Shown: positions 8,539 to 17,720 of the stretch, piece after piece
How the letters are laid out: each line of letters begins with the position of its first letter
How positions within the stretch are numbered: position 1 is the stretch's first letter
The notes under the pieces: model-generated
The model's input: the letters and a program-made list of their open reading frames with translations, nothing else
Told to the model about the DNA's origin: nothing
Database searches by the model: none
Source: Chloroflexi bacterium bin125
Lineage (GTDB): Bacteria; Chloroflexota; Dehalococcoidia; Bin125
Direction of reading: 5' to 3'
NCBI GenBank assembly: GCA_002239025.1
Contig: MPNM01000001.1
Coordinates: 445,026 to 509,025 of the forward strand
DNA: 64,000 nt
Program-made: the position numbers and the translations under genes

Positions 8539-9159
8539 ATGGCAGCAGGAGCCATCACCCACAAGCGGGTTCACCCCGTCCGCAGCTTCCTCGTCGGCGA
8601 CGAGCCGATGACGACCGGCCTGTGGGGCATTATCTTCTTCATTTTCTCCGAGATCATGTTCTTCGCTGGACTGATCGCGGCGATGCTCGCCCTACACAGC
8701 GACACGCTGTTCTGGGAACCAACCAACGGCGCTCACCGTCTCGAAGGCGGTGAGTTGCGCCCGATTCTGTTTACGATCCTCCTGGTCAGCACATCGATCC
8801 CAATGCAGATCGCGGCGTTCGCGATTCGCAAGGGCAATCGCAAGGCGATGTTGATCAACATGGGGATCGTCCTGGTGATCGGCGTCGCCTTCATGATCAA
8901 CCAGTACTTCGAGTGGCAGCACGCCGAGTTCGGCATCTCCGATGGTCCATACGCGGCCACGTTCTACACGCTGACGGGATTCCACGGCGCTCACGTGATC
9001 GGCGGTCTGCTGTTCATCTTCGCGCAGTGGTTGCGCGGTCTGCTGGGGCACTTCGACGCCAAACGCAACACGGCGATTGAGGCAGCGACGCTGTACTGGC
9101 ACTTCGTGGGCTTTGTATGGTTGCTCGTGATCTTCCCGCTCGTCTTCTTCCTCAGCTGA
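8539..9159 (+). CDS. coxC: Cytochrome c oxidase subunit III
   Basis: Core membrane subunit that stabilises subunit I and its proton uptake. The 206-residue product shows five hydrophobic helices, shorter than the seven-helix form and as in many bacterial oxidases. Family marks are SEIMFFAGL near residue 37, QYFEWQHAEF near 122, GFHGAHVIGG near 147 and YWHFVGFVWL near 187. It begins 2 nt after the coxA stop, which indicates tight translational coupling. Confidence 0.95.
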   Translation: MAAGAITHKRVHPVRSFLVGDEPMTTGLWGIIFFIFSEIMFFAGLIAAMLALHSDTLFWEPTNGAHRLEGGELRPILFTILLVSTSIPMQIAAFAIRKGNRKAMLINMGIVLVIGVAFMINQYFEWQHAEFGISDGPYAATFYTLTGFHGAHVIGGLLFIFAQWLRGLLGHFDAKRNTAIEAATLYWHFVGFVWLLVIFPLVFFLS

Positions 9160-9172
9160 CTCGGGCAGTCAG

Positions 9173-10174
9173 GTGAGAAGCAGGCCGCGAGCGCTGTTCG
9201 CGGTCGCCTGCGCACTCGTGGCCGTAATCGCGCCCTCGGTAGCGCTGGCCCACGACGGTCGGTACGCCGAATCGGGCAACTTCCTGCATGCGCTTGGAGT
9301 CTGGAGTGTTGACGCTCCCGGTCTGGCGCTCGTGCTGATCGTCGGTGGACTCTACGCCTGGGGCTACTACCGATTGCGGCGCGACTCACCGAACTTTCAC
9401 TTTCCCCGTTGGCACGGCTGGTGTTTCTTCGCCGGTTGGGTGTTCATGTTGTTGGGGCTGATGTCCCCGATCGACACTTACTCGGACGACCTGTTCTGGG
9501 TACACATGGTCCAGCACGTGTTTATCACGATGCTGGTTGCGCCGCTGATGCTGCTGGGCGCTCCGGCGACTCTGGCGCTGCGGTCCGCCTCGTCGCGGAT
9601 TCGGACCTCGTATCTAGTGCCGTTCCTCAACTCCAGGCTGGTCCGATTCCTGACCTGGCCTCCAGCCGCGATCATCATCTACATCGCCAGCGTCTGGAGC
9701 TGGCACTGGCCCGACGCGTACGACGCGGCCATTGCGTCAGAGGCGGTGCACTTCGTCGAGCACGGCGTGTTTCTGTTCGGCGCTGTCCTCCTCTGGTGGA
9801 TGGTGATCGGCGTAGACGCGACCCGTCTGCGACCGCATCACGTCTGGCGCTGCGCTCTACTAGTGGTCGCGATCCTGCAGAACATTGGTCTGGGAGTCAT
9901 TTTGATCAATGTCGGAGACGCGATTTACGACACCTACGCGACCGCCGCCGCGGTTCGCGAGTGGGGACCGACCGCGCTCATTGACCAGCGGATCGGCGCG
10001 GGCATCATGTGGGTGCCGGGCTCCATGATGTTCGCACTCGCCGTCATCATGACGGTCTACTTCTGGGCGGAGCGAGAGGGCTTCAAGGATCGTCGCAATG
10101 ACGTGGTGCGCGACATGCAGATCCGGGTCCACGGCGAGATCCCGACTCTCGGTCCTCGACCTGGAGAACAGTGA
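9173..10174 (+). CDS. CtaG-type cytochrome oxidase assembly membrane protein (caa3_CtaG family)
   Basis: A 333-residue membrane protein with a signal peptide (about 1-26, ending ALAHDG) and seven or so helices. Its signature is the His-containing pattern DLFWVHMVQHVFITMLVAPL (about 106-125), followed later by WSWHWPDAY and HFVEHGVFL, typical of the caa3_CtaG family that helps deliver copper to the CuB site. Translation starts at a GTG at 9173, 13 nt after coxC. Histidines clustered at predicted membrane borders would be metal ligands; this is inferred from the family, not shown. Confidence 0.85.
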   Translation: MRSRPRALFAVACALVAVIAPSVALAHDGRYAESGNFLHALGVWSVDAPGLALVLIVGGLYAWGYYRLRRDSPNFHFPRWHGWCFFAGWVFMLLGLMSPIDTYSDDLFWVHMVQHVFITMLVAPLMLLGAPATLALRSASSRIRTSYLVPFLNSRLVRFLTWPPAAIIIYIASVWSWHWPDAYDAAIASEAVHFVEHGVFLFGAVLLWWMVIGVDATRLRPHHVWRCALLVVAILQNIGLGVILINVGDAIYDTYATAAAVREWGPTALIDQRIGAGIMWVPGSMMFALAVIMTVYFWAEREGFKDRRNDVVRDMQIRVHGEIPTLGPRPGEQ

Positions 10175-10207
10175 ACGACTGTGAAGCACAGTGAAACAAT
10201 GTGCCCT

Positions 10208-10271
10208 GCGCATTTCGCCGATGCGCTGAAGAGTGCGACACTTAACCGGATAAGGCCCTCACAGGCCGGTT
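10208..10271. promoter_or_regulatory. Two small inverted repeats in the ctaA leader
   Basis: The 117 bp between the CtaG-like gene and ctaA holds GCGCAT-N7-ATGCGC (10208-10226) and AACCGG-N16-CCGGTT (10244-10271). Neither is followed by a T-run. They could be weak terminators or leader structures for ctaA. No convincing Shine-Dalgarno sequence precedes ctaA. Confidence 0.3.
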
Positions 10272-10291
10272 GATAGACGGATCTGCGTTCG

Positions 10292-11350
10292 ATGGCATCG
10301 ATGACCAGGTTTCAACGAGTCGGTATGGGACTGGTCATCGGCCTGTTGGTGTTGACCGCCCTGGGCGGCATCGTTCGGGTTACCGGCTCCGGCCTCGCTT
10401 GTCCCGACTGGCCCGGTTGCTACGGAGGACTGATTCCCTCCGGCGACTTCGGTGAGTTTGCGGCACACCAGGTCTGGCTCGAGTGGACCCACCGCCTGGC
10501 CGCCGCGATCATGGGCTTCATCATCCTTGGCTACGCCATCGTCGCCTGGCATCGATATCGAGATCACGTACGCGTCTGGCTGCCTGCCGTCCTTGCGATC
10601 CCATTGTTGGCGCTTCAGGTTGTGCTAGGTGGCCTGACCGTGACCGAACGGCTCGAAGCGCTGATCGTCACCTCACACCTTGCCACCGCCATGCTGATCA
10701 TCGCAACCGTAGCGATCTCCTGGTTGAGTACGTTCGCCTGGCAAACCGTGACGCCCGACGACGATGCGCCGCTCGGAACCGATTCCCCGTCGCAGGCGCG
10801 CAATTTCGCTCGCATTGTCCTGGTCACGACGGTCCTCGTCTATGCCGTCGTCGTGGTCGGCTCCTATGTGACGCATGTCGGCGCAGGCCCCGACGCCGGA
10901 GCCCACGTAGGACCAGGGGGTGCAGCCTGCGGAAATCAGTGGCCGTTCTGTTACGGAGGCCTGTTCCCTGAAGGCGAGTACGCTCAATGGAATATGGGTC
11001 ACCGATTCCTGGTCCTGTTTGGCGGACTCGCCCTGTTTGGCGCATCAATGGGCGTCGTGATGTTGCGCCCCCGCTCGCGGTCATTGACATTCCTGATTCA
11101 CGGAGCGACGACGCTGTTTGTCGCTCAGATATTCATCGGCGCCGCGATGATCTGGATCAACTTCGATGCCTGGGCACGCGCACTGCACCTGTCGATGGGG
11201 TCAATCGTCTGGCTGTTGGTCACTGCATCTGCACTGGTCGCGGTCTACCGTGCAGGCTGGCTCCAATCAGGTCCACGGCTTGTCGGACAACCACTTCCGG
11301 CAACGGTCGATGCCGACACGGTCCCGTCCGAAAGTGAGGTCAACGGATGA
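10292..11350 (+). CDS. ctaA: Haem A synthase (CtaA/COX15)
   Basis: It oxidises the C8 methyl of haem O to a formyl group, giving haem A for the oxidase. The 352-residue protein has eight predicted helices in two homologous halves. Each half has a cysteine pair: C37/C43 in GSGLACPDWPGC and C213/C220 in ACGNQWPFC. Haem-ligand histidines are H67 (EWTHRLA), H129 (TSHLA) and H237 (NMGHRF), plus one in ALHLSMG. Two ATG codons (10292, 10301) could serve as start. The stop overlaps ctaB by 4 nt. Confidence 0.94.
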   Translation: MASMTRFQRVGMGLVIGLLVLTALGGIVRVTGSGLACPDWPGCYGGLIPSGDFGEFAAHQVWLEWTHRLAAAIMGFIILGYAIVAWHRYRDHVRVWLPAVLAIPLLALQVVLGGLTVTERLEALIVTSHLATAMLIIATVAISWLSTFAWQTVTPDDDAPLGTDSPSQARNFARIVLVTTVLVYAVVVVGSYVTHVGAGPDAGAHVGPGGAACGNQWPFCYGGLFPEGEYAQWNMGHRFLVLFGGLALFGASMGVVMLRPRSRSLTFLIHGATTLFVAQIFIGAAMIWINFDAWARALHLSMGSIVWLLVTASALVAVYRAGWLQSGPRLVGQPLPATVDADTVPSESEVNG

Positions 11351-12276
11351 CCGATCGTCCTCTCACTTTGCAACGACCCGCGTCGATCTCGGTCCCACGT
11401 CGGACACTAGATGTGGCCAGGGGATTCTGGGATCTGACCAAGCCGGGCATTATCGGCCTGCTGCTGGTCACGACCGTGCCCACGATGATCGTTGCGGCCG
11501 ACGGATGGCCGCGCGACAGTTTCGTCGATGGCCTCGCGCTGATCGTGCTCACCCTGCTCGGCGGCGTACTGACCGCAGGCGGCGCAAACACATTCAATCA
11601 GTGGTTCGACCGCGATATCGACGCAATCATGGATCGCACGGCCGACCGACCTTTGCCGTCGGGTGTGATTCAGCCCTGGCAGGCGTTGGTCTGGGGCGTA
11701 TTCCTTGCGACCGTCGGCGGCATACAGCTCGCGTTGACTGTCAATCTCCTTGCCGCGTTGCTTGCCGAAGCCGCCGTCCTGTTTTACGTCTTCATCTACA
11801 CGATCTGGCTCAAGCGCTCGACGACCCAGAACATTGTCATCGGCGGCGCGGCCGGATCGATTCCGCCGCTCGTTGGCTGGGCTGCCGTCACCGGCGAGGT
11901 TACCTGGACGCCGTTCATCCTCTTCCTCGTCATCTTCATGTGGACGCCGCCGCATTTCTGGGCGCTGGCGCTCAAGTATCGCGACGACTACGCCAAGGCC
12001 GATGTCCCGATGCTGCCAGTCGTCTCCGGTGAGCGTGAGACACGCAAGCAGTTGTTGATCTACTCCATCGGTCTGGTCGCCGTCAGCCTGCTCGGACCGC
12101 TGGGCGGGCATCTGAGCTGGTGTTACGAGACGACTAGTGCCATCGCTGGGGCGGTCTTCATCTACATCGCCTGGCAGGTGTGGAAGGAGCAGGCACCGCC
12201 GATGCGACTGTTCTTTGCATCAATCGCCTACCTGTTCGTCATCTTCGCGGCAGTCGGGCTGGATGTGCTCGTCTAG
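11347..12276 (+). CDS. ctaB: Protohaem IX farnesyltransferase (haem O synthase)
   Basis: UbiA-family prenyltransferase that adds a farnesyl group to haem B, giving haem O, the substrate of CtaA. The 309-residue membrane protein has the prenyl-diphosphate motif NQWFDRDIDAIMDRT near residue 86 and a second conserved loop, KYRDDYAKADVPMLPV, near 217. Its ATGA start overlaps the ctaA stop. At its 3' end it converges with the minus-strand lipoprotein gene: the two stop codons share the palindrome CTAG. Confidence 0.95.
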   Translation: MTDRPLTLQRPASISVPRRTLDVARGFWDLTKPGIIGLLLVTTVPTMIVAADGWPRDSFVDGLALIVLTLLGGVLTAGGANTFNQWFDRDIDAIMDRTADRPLPSGVIQPWQALVWGVFLATVGGIQLALTVNLLAALLAEAAVLFYVFIYTIWLKRSTTQNIVIGGAAGSIPPLVGWAAVTGEVTWTPFILFLVIFMWTPPHFWALALKYRDDYAKADVPMLPVVSGERETRKQLLIYSIGLVAVSLLGPLGGHLSWCYETTSAIAGAVFIYIAWQVWKEQAPPMRLFFASIAYLFVIFAAVGLDVLV

Positions 12277-13157
12277 CGCAGCGCCTCTTCGATAGCTGCT
12301 TCCAAATCAGACTGCTCGACCACGATCTCGAAGCGAGCTGCAACGCTGCCTTCTTCGTCGATCACGAAGAACTGCGGTTCCGCCTCAATCCCCCACGCTT
12401 CGTTGCCGGAGTCAATCAGTGCTTGTAGCGCTGCAGGTCGGGGACGTCCGAACGGTTCAACATGCAGGACGGCGATCATGTCCTGGTCGTAGATCGTGCG
12501 AGCTTGGTCGACTGCGCGAGCGCACGCCAGTCTGCCGGCGCAACGATCTGCGGATGCCCAGACGATCAGGAAGGGCTCGCCCGAACTAATCAACTGCGAC
12601 GCAGATTGCTCGTAGAGGCCGAGGAATGAGTCAGGCGTGTCCGGCATACGCTCGAGCACACCGTCCGCGATCGTCGGCGTTGGAACATCGGGCGCGGTTG
12701 AGCCAGCAGCCAGTCCCCGCGGAGAGTCGTTCACGACAAACGACAGTCGAGGCGAACTCTCCGCATTGCCGTCGCCCAACTCCACTGTGACGGCGATCGC
12801 CCAGGTGCCGCCGACTTGAAATGGCGGCTCGGTTGCTACGAGGTATCGCAACCCTTCGACATCGATAGTCCTCAGTTCCGCTTCCGAATGGAACTTGATT
12901 CCACCCTCAGTTGGCTCGAAATATCGAATGCGGAACTTCGCGTCTTCGCCGAACTCAGGCTGCCGATCACGCTCCAACAGTGTCAACACCAGCTTCGGGA
13001 CACCGACGAACAAGTCCGATGATTCGATCACGGGGACGAACGCCGCCTCTGAAGGCGTAATGACCACGCGGTTGTCCGATTCCTCGCAAGCGACGAACGT
13101 GACCGCGCCAGCGATCAGTCCGATGAGTATCAGAGTTGTTCGCAGTCGATCAATCAT
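12273..13157 (-). CDS. Lipoprotein with thioredoxin-like C-terminal domain
   Basis: The ATG at 13157 gives 294 residues starting with a hydrophobic segment and an FVAC lipobox-like site (C24), so it is probably anchored on the outer face of the membrane. Residues about 35-150 form a beta-rich region of the type seen in copper-associated lipoproteins. The last 110 residues look thioredoxin-like (FLIVWASADRC..., then EPQFFVIDEEGSVAARFE), but the expected CxxC is reduced to cysteines in SADRCAGRLACAR. It follows the ABC-2 exporter by 4 nt and faces the oxidase assembly genes, so a role in oxidase or copper maturation is possible but unproven. Confidence 0.6.
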   Translation of the reverse strand: MIDRLRTTLILIGLIAGAVTFVACEESDNRVVITPSEAAFVPVIESSDLFVGVPKLVLTLLERDRQPEFGEDAKFRIRYFEPTEGGIKFHSEAELRTIDVEGLRYLVATEPPFQVGGTWAIAVTVELGDGNAESSPRLSFVVNDSPRGLAAGSTAPDVPTPTIADGVLERMPDTPDSFLGLYEQSASQLISSGEPFLIVWASADRCAGRLACARAVDQARTIYDQDMIAVLHVEPFGRPRPAALQALIDSGNEAWGIEAEPQFFVIDEEGSVAARFEIVVEQSDLEAAIEEALR

Positions 13158-13161
13158 GCGC

Positions 13162-13953
13162 CTACACCGCTCTGGGCGCCCGTCGCAGTCCGACAACGAA
13201 CAATGCGACCGCCAGACCACCCAGCACCAGACCATCGATCAATGGTCCGATCAGCCCCTCGGGCGAGTCCGCGTATGACGCGTAGTGCAAGAGGTCGACG
13301 GCGTATGTCAGAGGATTCGCATAGCCGATCACTTCCAGCCACGTAGGCACCTGATCCAACGGGAAAAACGCCCCGGAAAGAAAGAACAGCGGGAACAGGA
13401 CGAGATTCATGATCAGATGAAAGCCCTGCATGGTCTTGATTCTGACCGCCAACAACAGTGACAACCCCGAAAGCATGAAGTTCAGCGCCAGGATCGTGAC
13501 AACCACCGTCGCGACGCCGCCAAGCCAACCGAACTGCCAGGCAAGATCAATACCCGGGATCACGACGGCCAGCACCAGCACTGTCAAGGCCTGTAGCGAT
13601 CCGATCAGGATCGACCCCAACGCCTTGCCGAACAGGATCGTTTGAGCGCTGTGCGGCGAGGCCAGCATGGCCCGCAACAATCCACTCTCGCGGTCGCGGT
13701 AGAAGCCGGCGCTGGAGAAGGTTGACGAGAACAGTGCAGTCATTGCGATCATCCCCGGCGCGAGGAACGATGTGTAGTCGCCATCCAGGATCCGCTCCGA
13801 AGTCGGAGACAATCCACTGGAAACGCCGGTGCCCAGGAGTGCGAGCAACATCAGGGGAAACAGGATTGAGGAGTACAACTGCGATCGCGATCGCGCGATC
13901 GCTTTCAGGTCTCGGGCTAACAGCGCCCAGGATGCAGTCGCAGCGGCGATCAT
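13162..13953 (-). CDS. ABC-2 type transporter permease
   Basis: A 263-residue membrane protein with six predicted helices and the ABC-2 layout. The N-terminal segment reads LLARDLKAIARSRSQL, and helix 2 is followed by FYRDRESGLLRAMLASP, the cytoplasmic coupling region. The later motif LFPLFFLSGAFFPLDQVP is a hallmark of the family. It forms an exporter with the ATPase encoded just upstream (start and stop overlap by 4 nt). Similar pairs export lipids, drugs or cofactors. The position beside haem A synthesis and a redox-like lipoprotein hints at a cytochrome-related job. Confidence 0.88.
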   Translation of the reverse strand: MIAAATASWALLARDLKAIARSRSQLYSSILFPLMLLALLGTGVSSGLSPTSERILDGDYTSFLAPGMIAMTALFSSTFSSAGFYRDRESGLLRAMLASPHSAQTILFGKALGSILIGSLQALTVLVLAVVIPGIDLAWQFGWLGGVATVVVTILALNFMLSGLSLLLAVRIKTMQGFHLIMNLVLFPLFFLSGAFFPLDQVPTWLEVIGYANPLTYAVDLLHYASYADSPEGLIGPLIDGLVLGGLAVALFVVGLRRAPRAV

Positions 13954-14915
13954 TGCCTCTTCTCCACGTCCTCCGCCAATGGTCGACCCACAATCTGGAA
14001 CCAGGCATCGCGCAGGCTGGACCCGTGAATCCTCAGCCCAATGATCTGGGCGCCGTATGACTCGAACAGCCGCGGCACGACTTCAGCCGAACTGTCCACG
14101 GTCATATGCAGCCCACCGTCGGAGCGCAGTACCGCACCGACACCCGGCCAGCGTGTCAGCGCAGCCACGTCGTCATCATCCGCATCGGGCCAGTCGAGCT
14201 CAAGCGCGTCGGACCGCAACTCGGAGGTCAGATTCCTGGGAGTGTCTTCTGCGACAATGCGACCTTCACTGACCATTACCACGCGGTTGGCATGTGCCTC
14301 TGCTTCTGCCGTGTCGTTCGAGCAGACAACGACAGCGATGCCCTCCGTCACCCGTTGGCGCAGCGTCTCCCAGATGGCGTCGCTTGAGTCGGGATCAAGC
14401 GCCAGTGTCGGCTCGTCGAGCAGCAACAGGTCAGGATGATGCAACAGCGCTCTGGCGATATCAAGGCGTCGTCGCAGACCGCCGGACAACGCCTCACATC
14501 GGTCATGCGCACGGTCGGCGATGCCCAGCGAGTCCAGCAGCTCGGTGCTGCGCCGATTCAGTTCAGCACGGCGCAGACCGAAGAGCCGACCGTGAAGCTG
14601 CAACGTTTCCTGCACCGTCATGAGATCGTCGGTGCTCGGCTCCTGCAGGACCAGTCCGATGCGCCGTCGGGCATCTGGACCGTGTGGCGCGCCGAAGATG
14701 GAGACGTCGCCATCCTGGGGCGCGATCTCGCCGCTCAGCACTTTCAGGATGGTGGACTTACCTGCTCCGTTCGGACCAAGCAGCGTGACCACCTCGCCGT
14801 GGCGAACGGTGAGGTCGATGTCGGACACGCCGCGCCCGCCAGGCCACGCGAAGGCCGCGCCGCTCAGCTTCGCGGGCAGAACAGAATCGAGGCTGTTGGT
14901 CGGGGCATTCGACAC
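13950..14915 (-). CDS. ABC transporter ATP-binding protein (ABC-2 exporter)
   Basis: A 321-residue ATPase with Walker A GPNGAGKST (47-55), Q-loop LVLQEPSTDDLM, signature LSGGLRRRLDIARAL and Walker B LLLLDEPTLALDP. The switch region reads VVVCSNDTAEAEA, so the usual H-loop histidine appears to be replaced by asparagine (SND in place of THD). The extra C-terminal domain of about 80 residues is usual for exporters of the CcmA/DrrA type. It is first in a three-gene minus-strand operon and is divergent from nadE. Confidence 0.88.
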   Translation of the reverse strand: MSNAPTNSLDSVLPAKLSGAAFAWPGGRGVSDIDLTVRHGEVVTLLGPNGAGKSTILKVLSGEIAPQDGDVSIFGAPHGPDARRRIGLVLQEPSTDDLMTVQETLQLHGRLFGLRRAELNRRSTELLDSLGIADRAHDRCEALSGGLRRRLDIARALLHHPDLLLLDEPTLALDPDSSDAIWETLRQRVTEGIAVVVCSNDTAEAEAHANRVVMVSEGRIVAEDTPRNLTSELRSDALELDWPDADDDDVAALTRWPGVGAVLRSDGGLHMTVDSSAEVVPRLFESYGAQIIGLRIHGSSLRDAWFQIVGRPLAEDVEKRQ

Positions 14916-14919
14916 AGGT

Positions 14920-14947
14920 CAGAGTGTATCTGTGGTGCGATACTCTG
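14920..14947. promoter_or_regulatory. Inverted repeat in the nadE / ABC exporter divergent region
   Basis: The 78 bp between the divergent ATPase and nadE genes contains CAGAGT-N16-ACTCTG. The arms straddle the likely promoter zone, and the spacing of about two helical turns fits a dimeric regulator. The sequence is short and could be chance. Confidence 0.25.
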
Positions 14948-14993
14948 CGATCCGTCAGCTGAATCGCGGCGATGGGACAACTCAGGAGGCTCC

Positions 14994-16718
14994 GTGCGAC
15001 GCTTGCGTGTGTCGTTAGCGCAGATCAACTCGACGGTTGGAGATCTCGACGGCAACGCCGACAAGATCATCAACCAGATCCGCGAGGCGGAGTCCGTGGG
15101 TGCGGATCTCGTCGCCTTCCCCGAGTTGGCGCTAACGGGCTATCCACCCGAAGACCTCGTGCTCAGGCGCGGGTTCGTCGAGGACAACCTGGCGACCCTC
15201 GACCGAGTCCGAGAAGCCACGATCGGCCTGCATGTCGCGGCGATTGTTGGCTTTGTCGACTATGCGCACGACATTTTCAATGCCGCGGGAGTCTTGCACG
15301 ACGGGGAACTCGCGGGTGCGTATCACAAGCAATACCTGCCCAACTACGGAGTCTTTGACGAGGCCCGTTACTTCAGGCCAGGACAGGGCGTGCAGCTCTT
15401 TGACATCGCCGGAGCCCGCGTGGGTGTCACGATCTGCGAGGACATCTGGTACTCCTCGGGTCCGATGCAGGATCAGTGTCTGGCGGGTGCTGAGGTCGTG
15501 GTCAATATCAACGGCTCACCCTTCCACGCCGGCAAGTCGCACCAACGCGAGCAGATGCTCGCCACCCGCGCCGCCGACAATGCCGTGCTCACGCTCTACT
15601 GCAACCTCGTGGGCGGACAGGACCATTTGATTTTCGACGGCGGCTCAACCATCTACGGTCCCGGCGGCGACCTGATTGCCAGGGCCGACCTCTTCACGGA
15701 GCAATTGCTCACCGTCGACCTGGATGTGGAAGAGGTGCGCCAGACTCGACTCCACGATCCGCGTCTGAGGCGATTGCCGCAGACTCAGGCAGAGCACGCG
15801 GCAGTTTCGCGCGAGCTTGAGATTGATAGAGGACCGCTTCTCGAACCGAGCATTGCCGAGACGCTGCCCAGTGACGTTCAGGTCTACGAGGCGCTGGTGC
15901 TGGGTACCCGCGATTACGTCCATAAGACGGGCTTTAGCGACGTCGTGATCGCGCTATCCGGAGGGATCGATTCGACGATCACTGCGGTGATCGCCGTTGA
16001 TGCACTTGGTGCCGACCATGTGCGCGGCGTGTCCATGCCTTCTCGCTACTCATCCGAGGGCAGCGTCGCCGACGCGCGCGCGCTGGCCGACAACCTCGGC
16101 ATTCAAATGGATGTGTTACCGATCGAGGGTCCGTACCAGTCCTACCTCGACACGCTGGCACCGCTGTTTGAGGGTCTGCCTCAGGATGTGACTGAAGAGA
16201 ACCTGCAAGCGCGTATTCGTGGTGTGCTGATGATGGCGATCTCAAACAAGACTGGCGCGTTGGTGCTGACAACCTCCAACAAGAGCGAATCCGCGACCGG
16301 ATACACGACGCTCTACGGCGATATGACCGGTGGGCTCGCGGTAATCCAGGACGTGCCCAAGCTGCTGGTCTATCGCATCTCGGAACTCGTCAATGAACGA
16401 GCCGGACGTGAGGTCATCCCCGTTTCCGTATTGACCAAGCCGCCCAGCGCCGAGCTGCGCCCAGACCAGTTCGACGAGCAGTCGCTGATGCCTTATGAGC
16501 GCTTGGATCCCATCCTCCAGTCCTTCGTGGAGGAGGACCGGTCGCTCGACGAAATCGTCGCCTCAGGCTTCGATGAGACTGACGTCAAGCGTGTGATGTC
16601 CCTGGTAACCGGTGCGGAGTACAAGCGCCGACAGGCCGCTCCCGGACTCAAAATCACACCTCGCGCCTTCGGACGAGACCGGCGTTTCCCCATTGCCAAT
16701 CGCTATCGGGGCTTCTGA
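14994..16718 (+). CDS. nadE: Glutamine-dependent NAD+ synthetase
   Basis: It converts deamido-NAD+ to NAD+ using ammonia released from glutamine. The 574-residue product has an N-terminal nitrilase-type glutaminase (1-265) with the triad E44 (FPELALTGYPP), K112 and C148 (GVTICEDIW). The C-terminal synthetase domain carries the PP-loop SGGIDST near residue 322 and TTSNKSESATGY near 423. The GTG at 14994 is chosen because AGGAGG lies at 14984-14989, 4 nt upstream, and the nitrilase fold starts right there. The frame is open further upstream, but that part overlaps the ATPase gene antisense. Confidence 0.95.
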   Translation: MRRLRVSLAQINSTVGDLDGNADKIINQIREAESVGADLVAFPELALTGYPPEDLVLRRGFVEDNLATLDRVREATIGLHVAAIVGFVDYAHDIFNAAGVLHDGELAGAYHKQYLPNYGVFDEARYFRPGQGVQLFDIAGARVGVTICEDIWYSSGPMQDQCLAGAEVVVNINGSPFHAGKSHQREQMLATRAADNAVLTLYCNLVGGQDHLIFDGGSTIYGPGGDLIARADLFTEQLLTVDLDVEEVRQTRLHDPRLRRLPQTQAEHAAVSRELEIDRGPLLEPSIAETLPSDVQVYEALVLGTRDYVHKTGFSDVVIALSGGIDSTITAVIAVDALGADHVRGVSMPSRYSSEGSVADARALADNLGIQMDVLPIEGPYQSYLDTLAPLFEGLPQDVTEENLQARIRGVLMMAISNKTGALVLTTSNKSESATGYTTLYGDMTGGLAVIQDVPKLLVYRISELVNERAGREVIPVSVLTKPPSAELRPDQFDEQSLMPYERLDPILQSFVEEDRSLDEIVASGFDETDVKRVMSLVTGAEYKRRQAAPGLKITPRAFGRDRRFPIANRYRGF

Positions 16719-16725
16719 GGCTCCC

Positions 16726-17700
16726 ATGGCCGACTCCGCCTCCGCAGAGTGGCAAGCGCTCGCCGAACGCATCAGTGCGCGTCATCGCGGCCGAGACTCG
16801 CTCATTCGCGGGGTCGGCGTGATCGGCGACTACGCCAGGAGCCAGGTCTGGGATGCATCGCTGCTGCAGATCCTTCTGTTTCGCCACCGAGACGAAGCGT
16901 TGATTGACGAAGGCGGAGTCACGACTGAGAACGGTGTCTCAATAACGATCGACTCGATCACATCGGGATCGTTGGTCGAACTGGAAGATCTTCTCCATCT
17001 GGAGCCGCTGGCCGGACATCTCGCTGATATGCACACGTTGCGTATGGCCGATCCAACCTTGCGGGACATCTTGGCCACGTTCCGTGACCGCTACTACTCG
17101 GCTGAAGGCCGTCAGTTGCGAGCTGCTCGGGCTTTGCAACGAGCCCGAGTCTCGCTTGATGACAGTGAGGCGGCAGGGCGCCCAATCGATGCTCTGGAAG
17201 CAGTGCGCAGTGGCATCTTCCCGGCTGTGAGCGCCATCGTCAGTGAGCCGGTCGATGTCCTGCGTATGCCAAGACGTATGCGAGCCGCCGGACGACTGCT
17301 CAAGCTCACCGACCTCTGGCCGCGAGTTCAGGACGCGCTCCAGCTCGACGAAGTCGGCGCAGAACAGCGATGGGCCTCGGTCGACTCATTGCATTCGCTC
17401 GCGAAGTCTCACCTGGAAGCGCGGATGCCTGAAGTTGGAGCTGCGCTACTGCCGCGACTTGATCGAGCGCTCAATCCGGCGCGGCAGGGCAGCAACGCTC
17501 TATCGGACGCCGGAGACGGGAGCGGAGCGACCTGGACCGCGATCGCCGCCGCCGCTGAGCTGGATGCAATCATCGAAGCGGCCTCACCGGGATGGCGTGA
17601 AAGAAACGACTACCAGCCACGAGCAGTGGATGTCTATGGCAGTCCGTCGATCAAGGAGTTGCGTCGAGTCTGTGTCGAGGTGCAGTCGAGGCTCAACTGA
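16726..17700 (+). CDS. Nucleotidyltransferase-like protein of unknown function
   Basis: The 324-residue product starts at the ATG at 16726, 7 nt after nadE. Residues 30-52 read GVGVIGDYARSQVWDASLL..., which aligns with the GSYARG...DxDLL motif of pol-beta-type nucleotidyltransferases, but the Gly-Ser pair is Gly-Asp and the paired catalytic aspartates are not both present. The rest is mostly helical, with no known motif. It may be an inactive or altered nucleotidyltransferase linked to NAD metabolism by position only. It converges with the LysM/M23 gene, 20 nt away. Confidence 0.5.
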   Translation: MADSASAEWQALAERISARHRGRDSLIRGVGVIGDYARSQVWDASLLQILLFRHRDEALIDEGGVTTENGVSITIDSITSGSLVELEDLLHLEPLAGHLADMHTLRMADPTLRDILATFRDRYYSAEGRQLRAARALQRARVSLDDSEAAGRPIDALEAVRSGIFPAVSAIVSEPVDVLRMPRRMRAAGRLLKLTDLWPRVQDALQLDEVGAEQRWASVDSLHSLAKSHLEARMPEVGAALLPRLDRALNPARQGSNALSDAGDGSGATWTAIAAAAELDAIIEAASPGWRERNDYQPRAVDVYGSPSIKELRRVCVEVQSRLN

Positions 17701-17720
17701 GACGCGCGCAGAGTTCGGTA

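Noticed and set aside
11407-12111. 234-residue open frame antisense to ctaB
   Set aside because: Charged, low-complexity shadow of a well-supported prenyltransferase gene.
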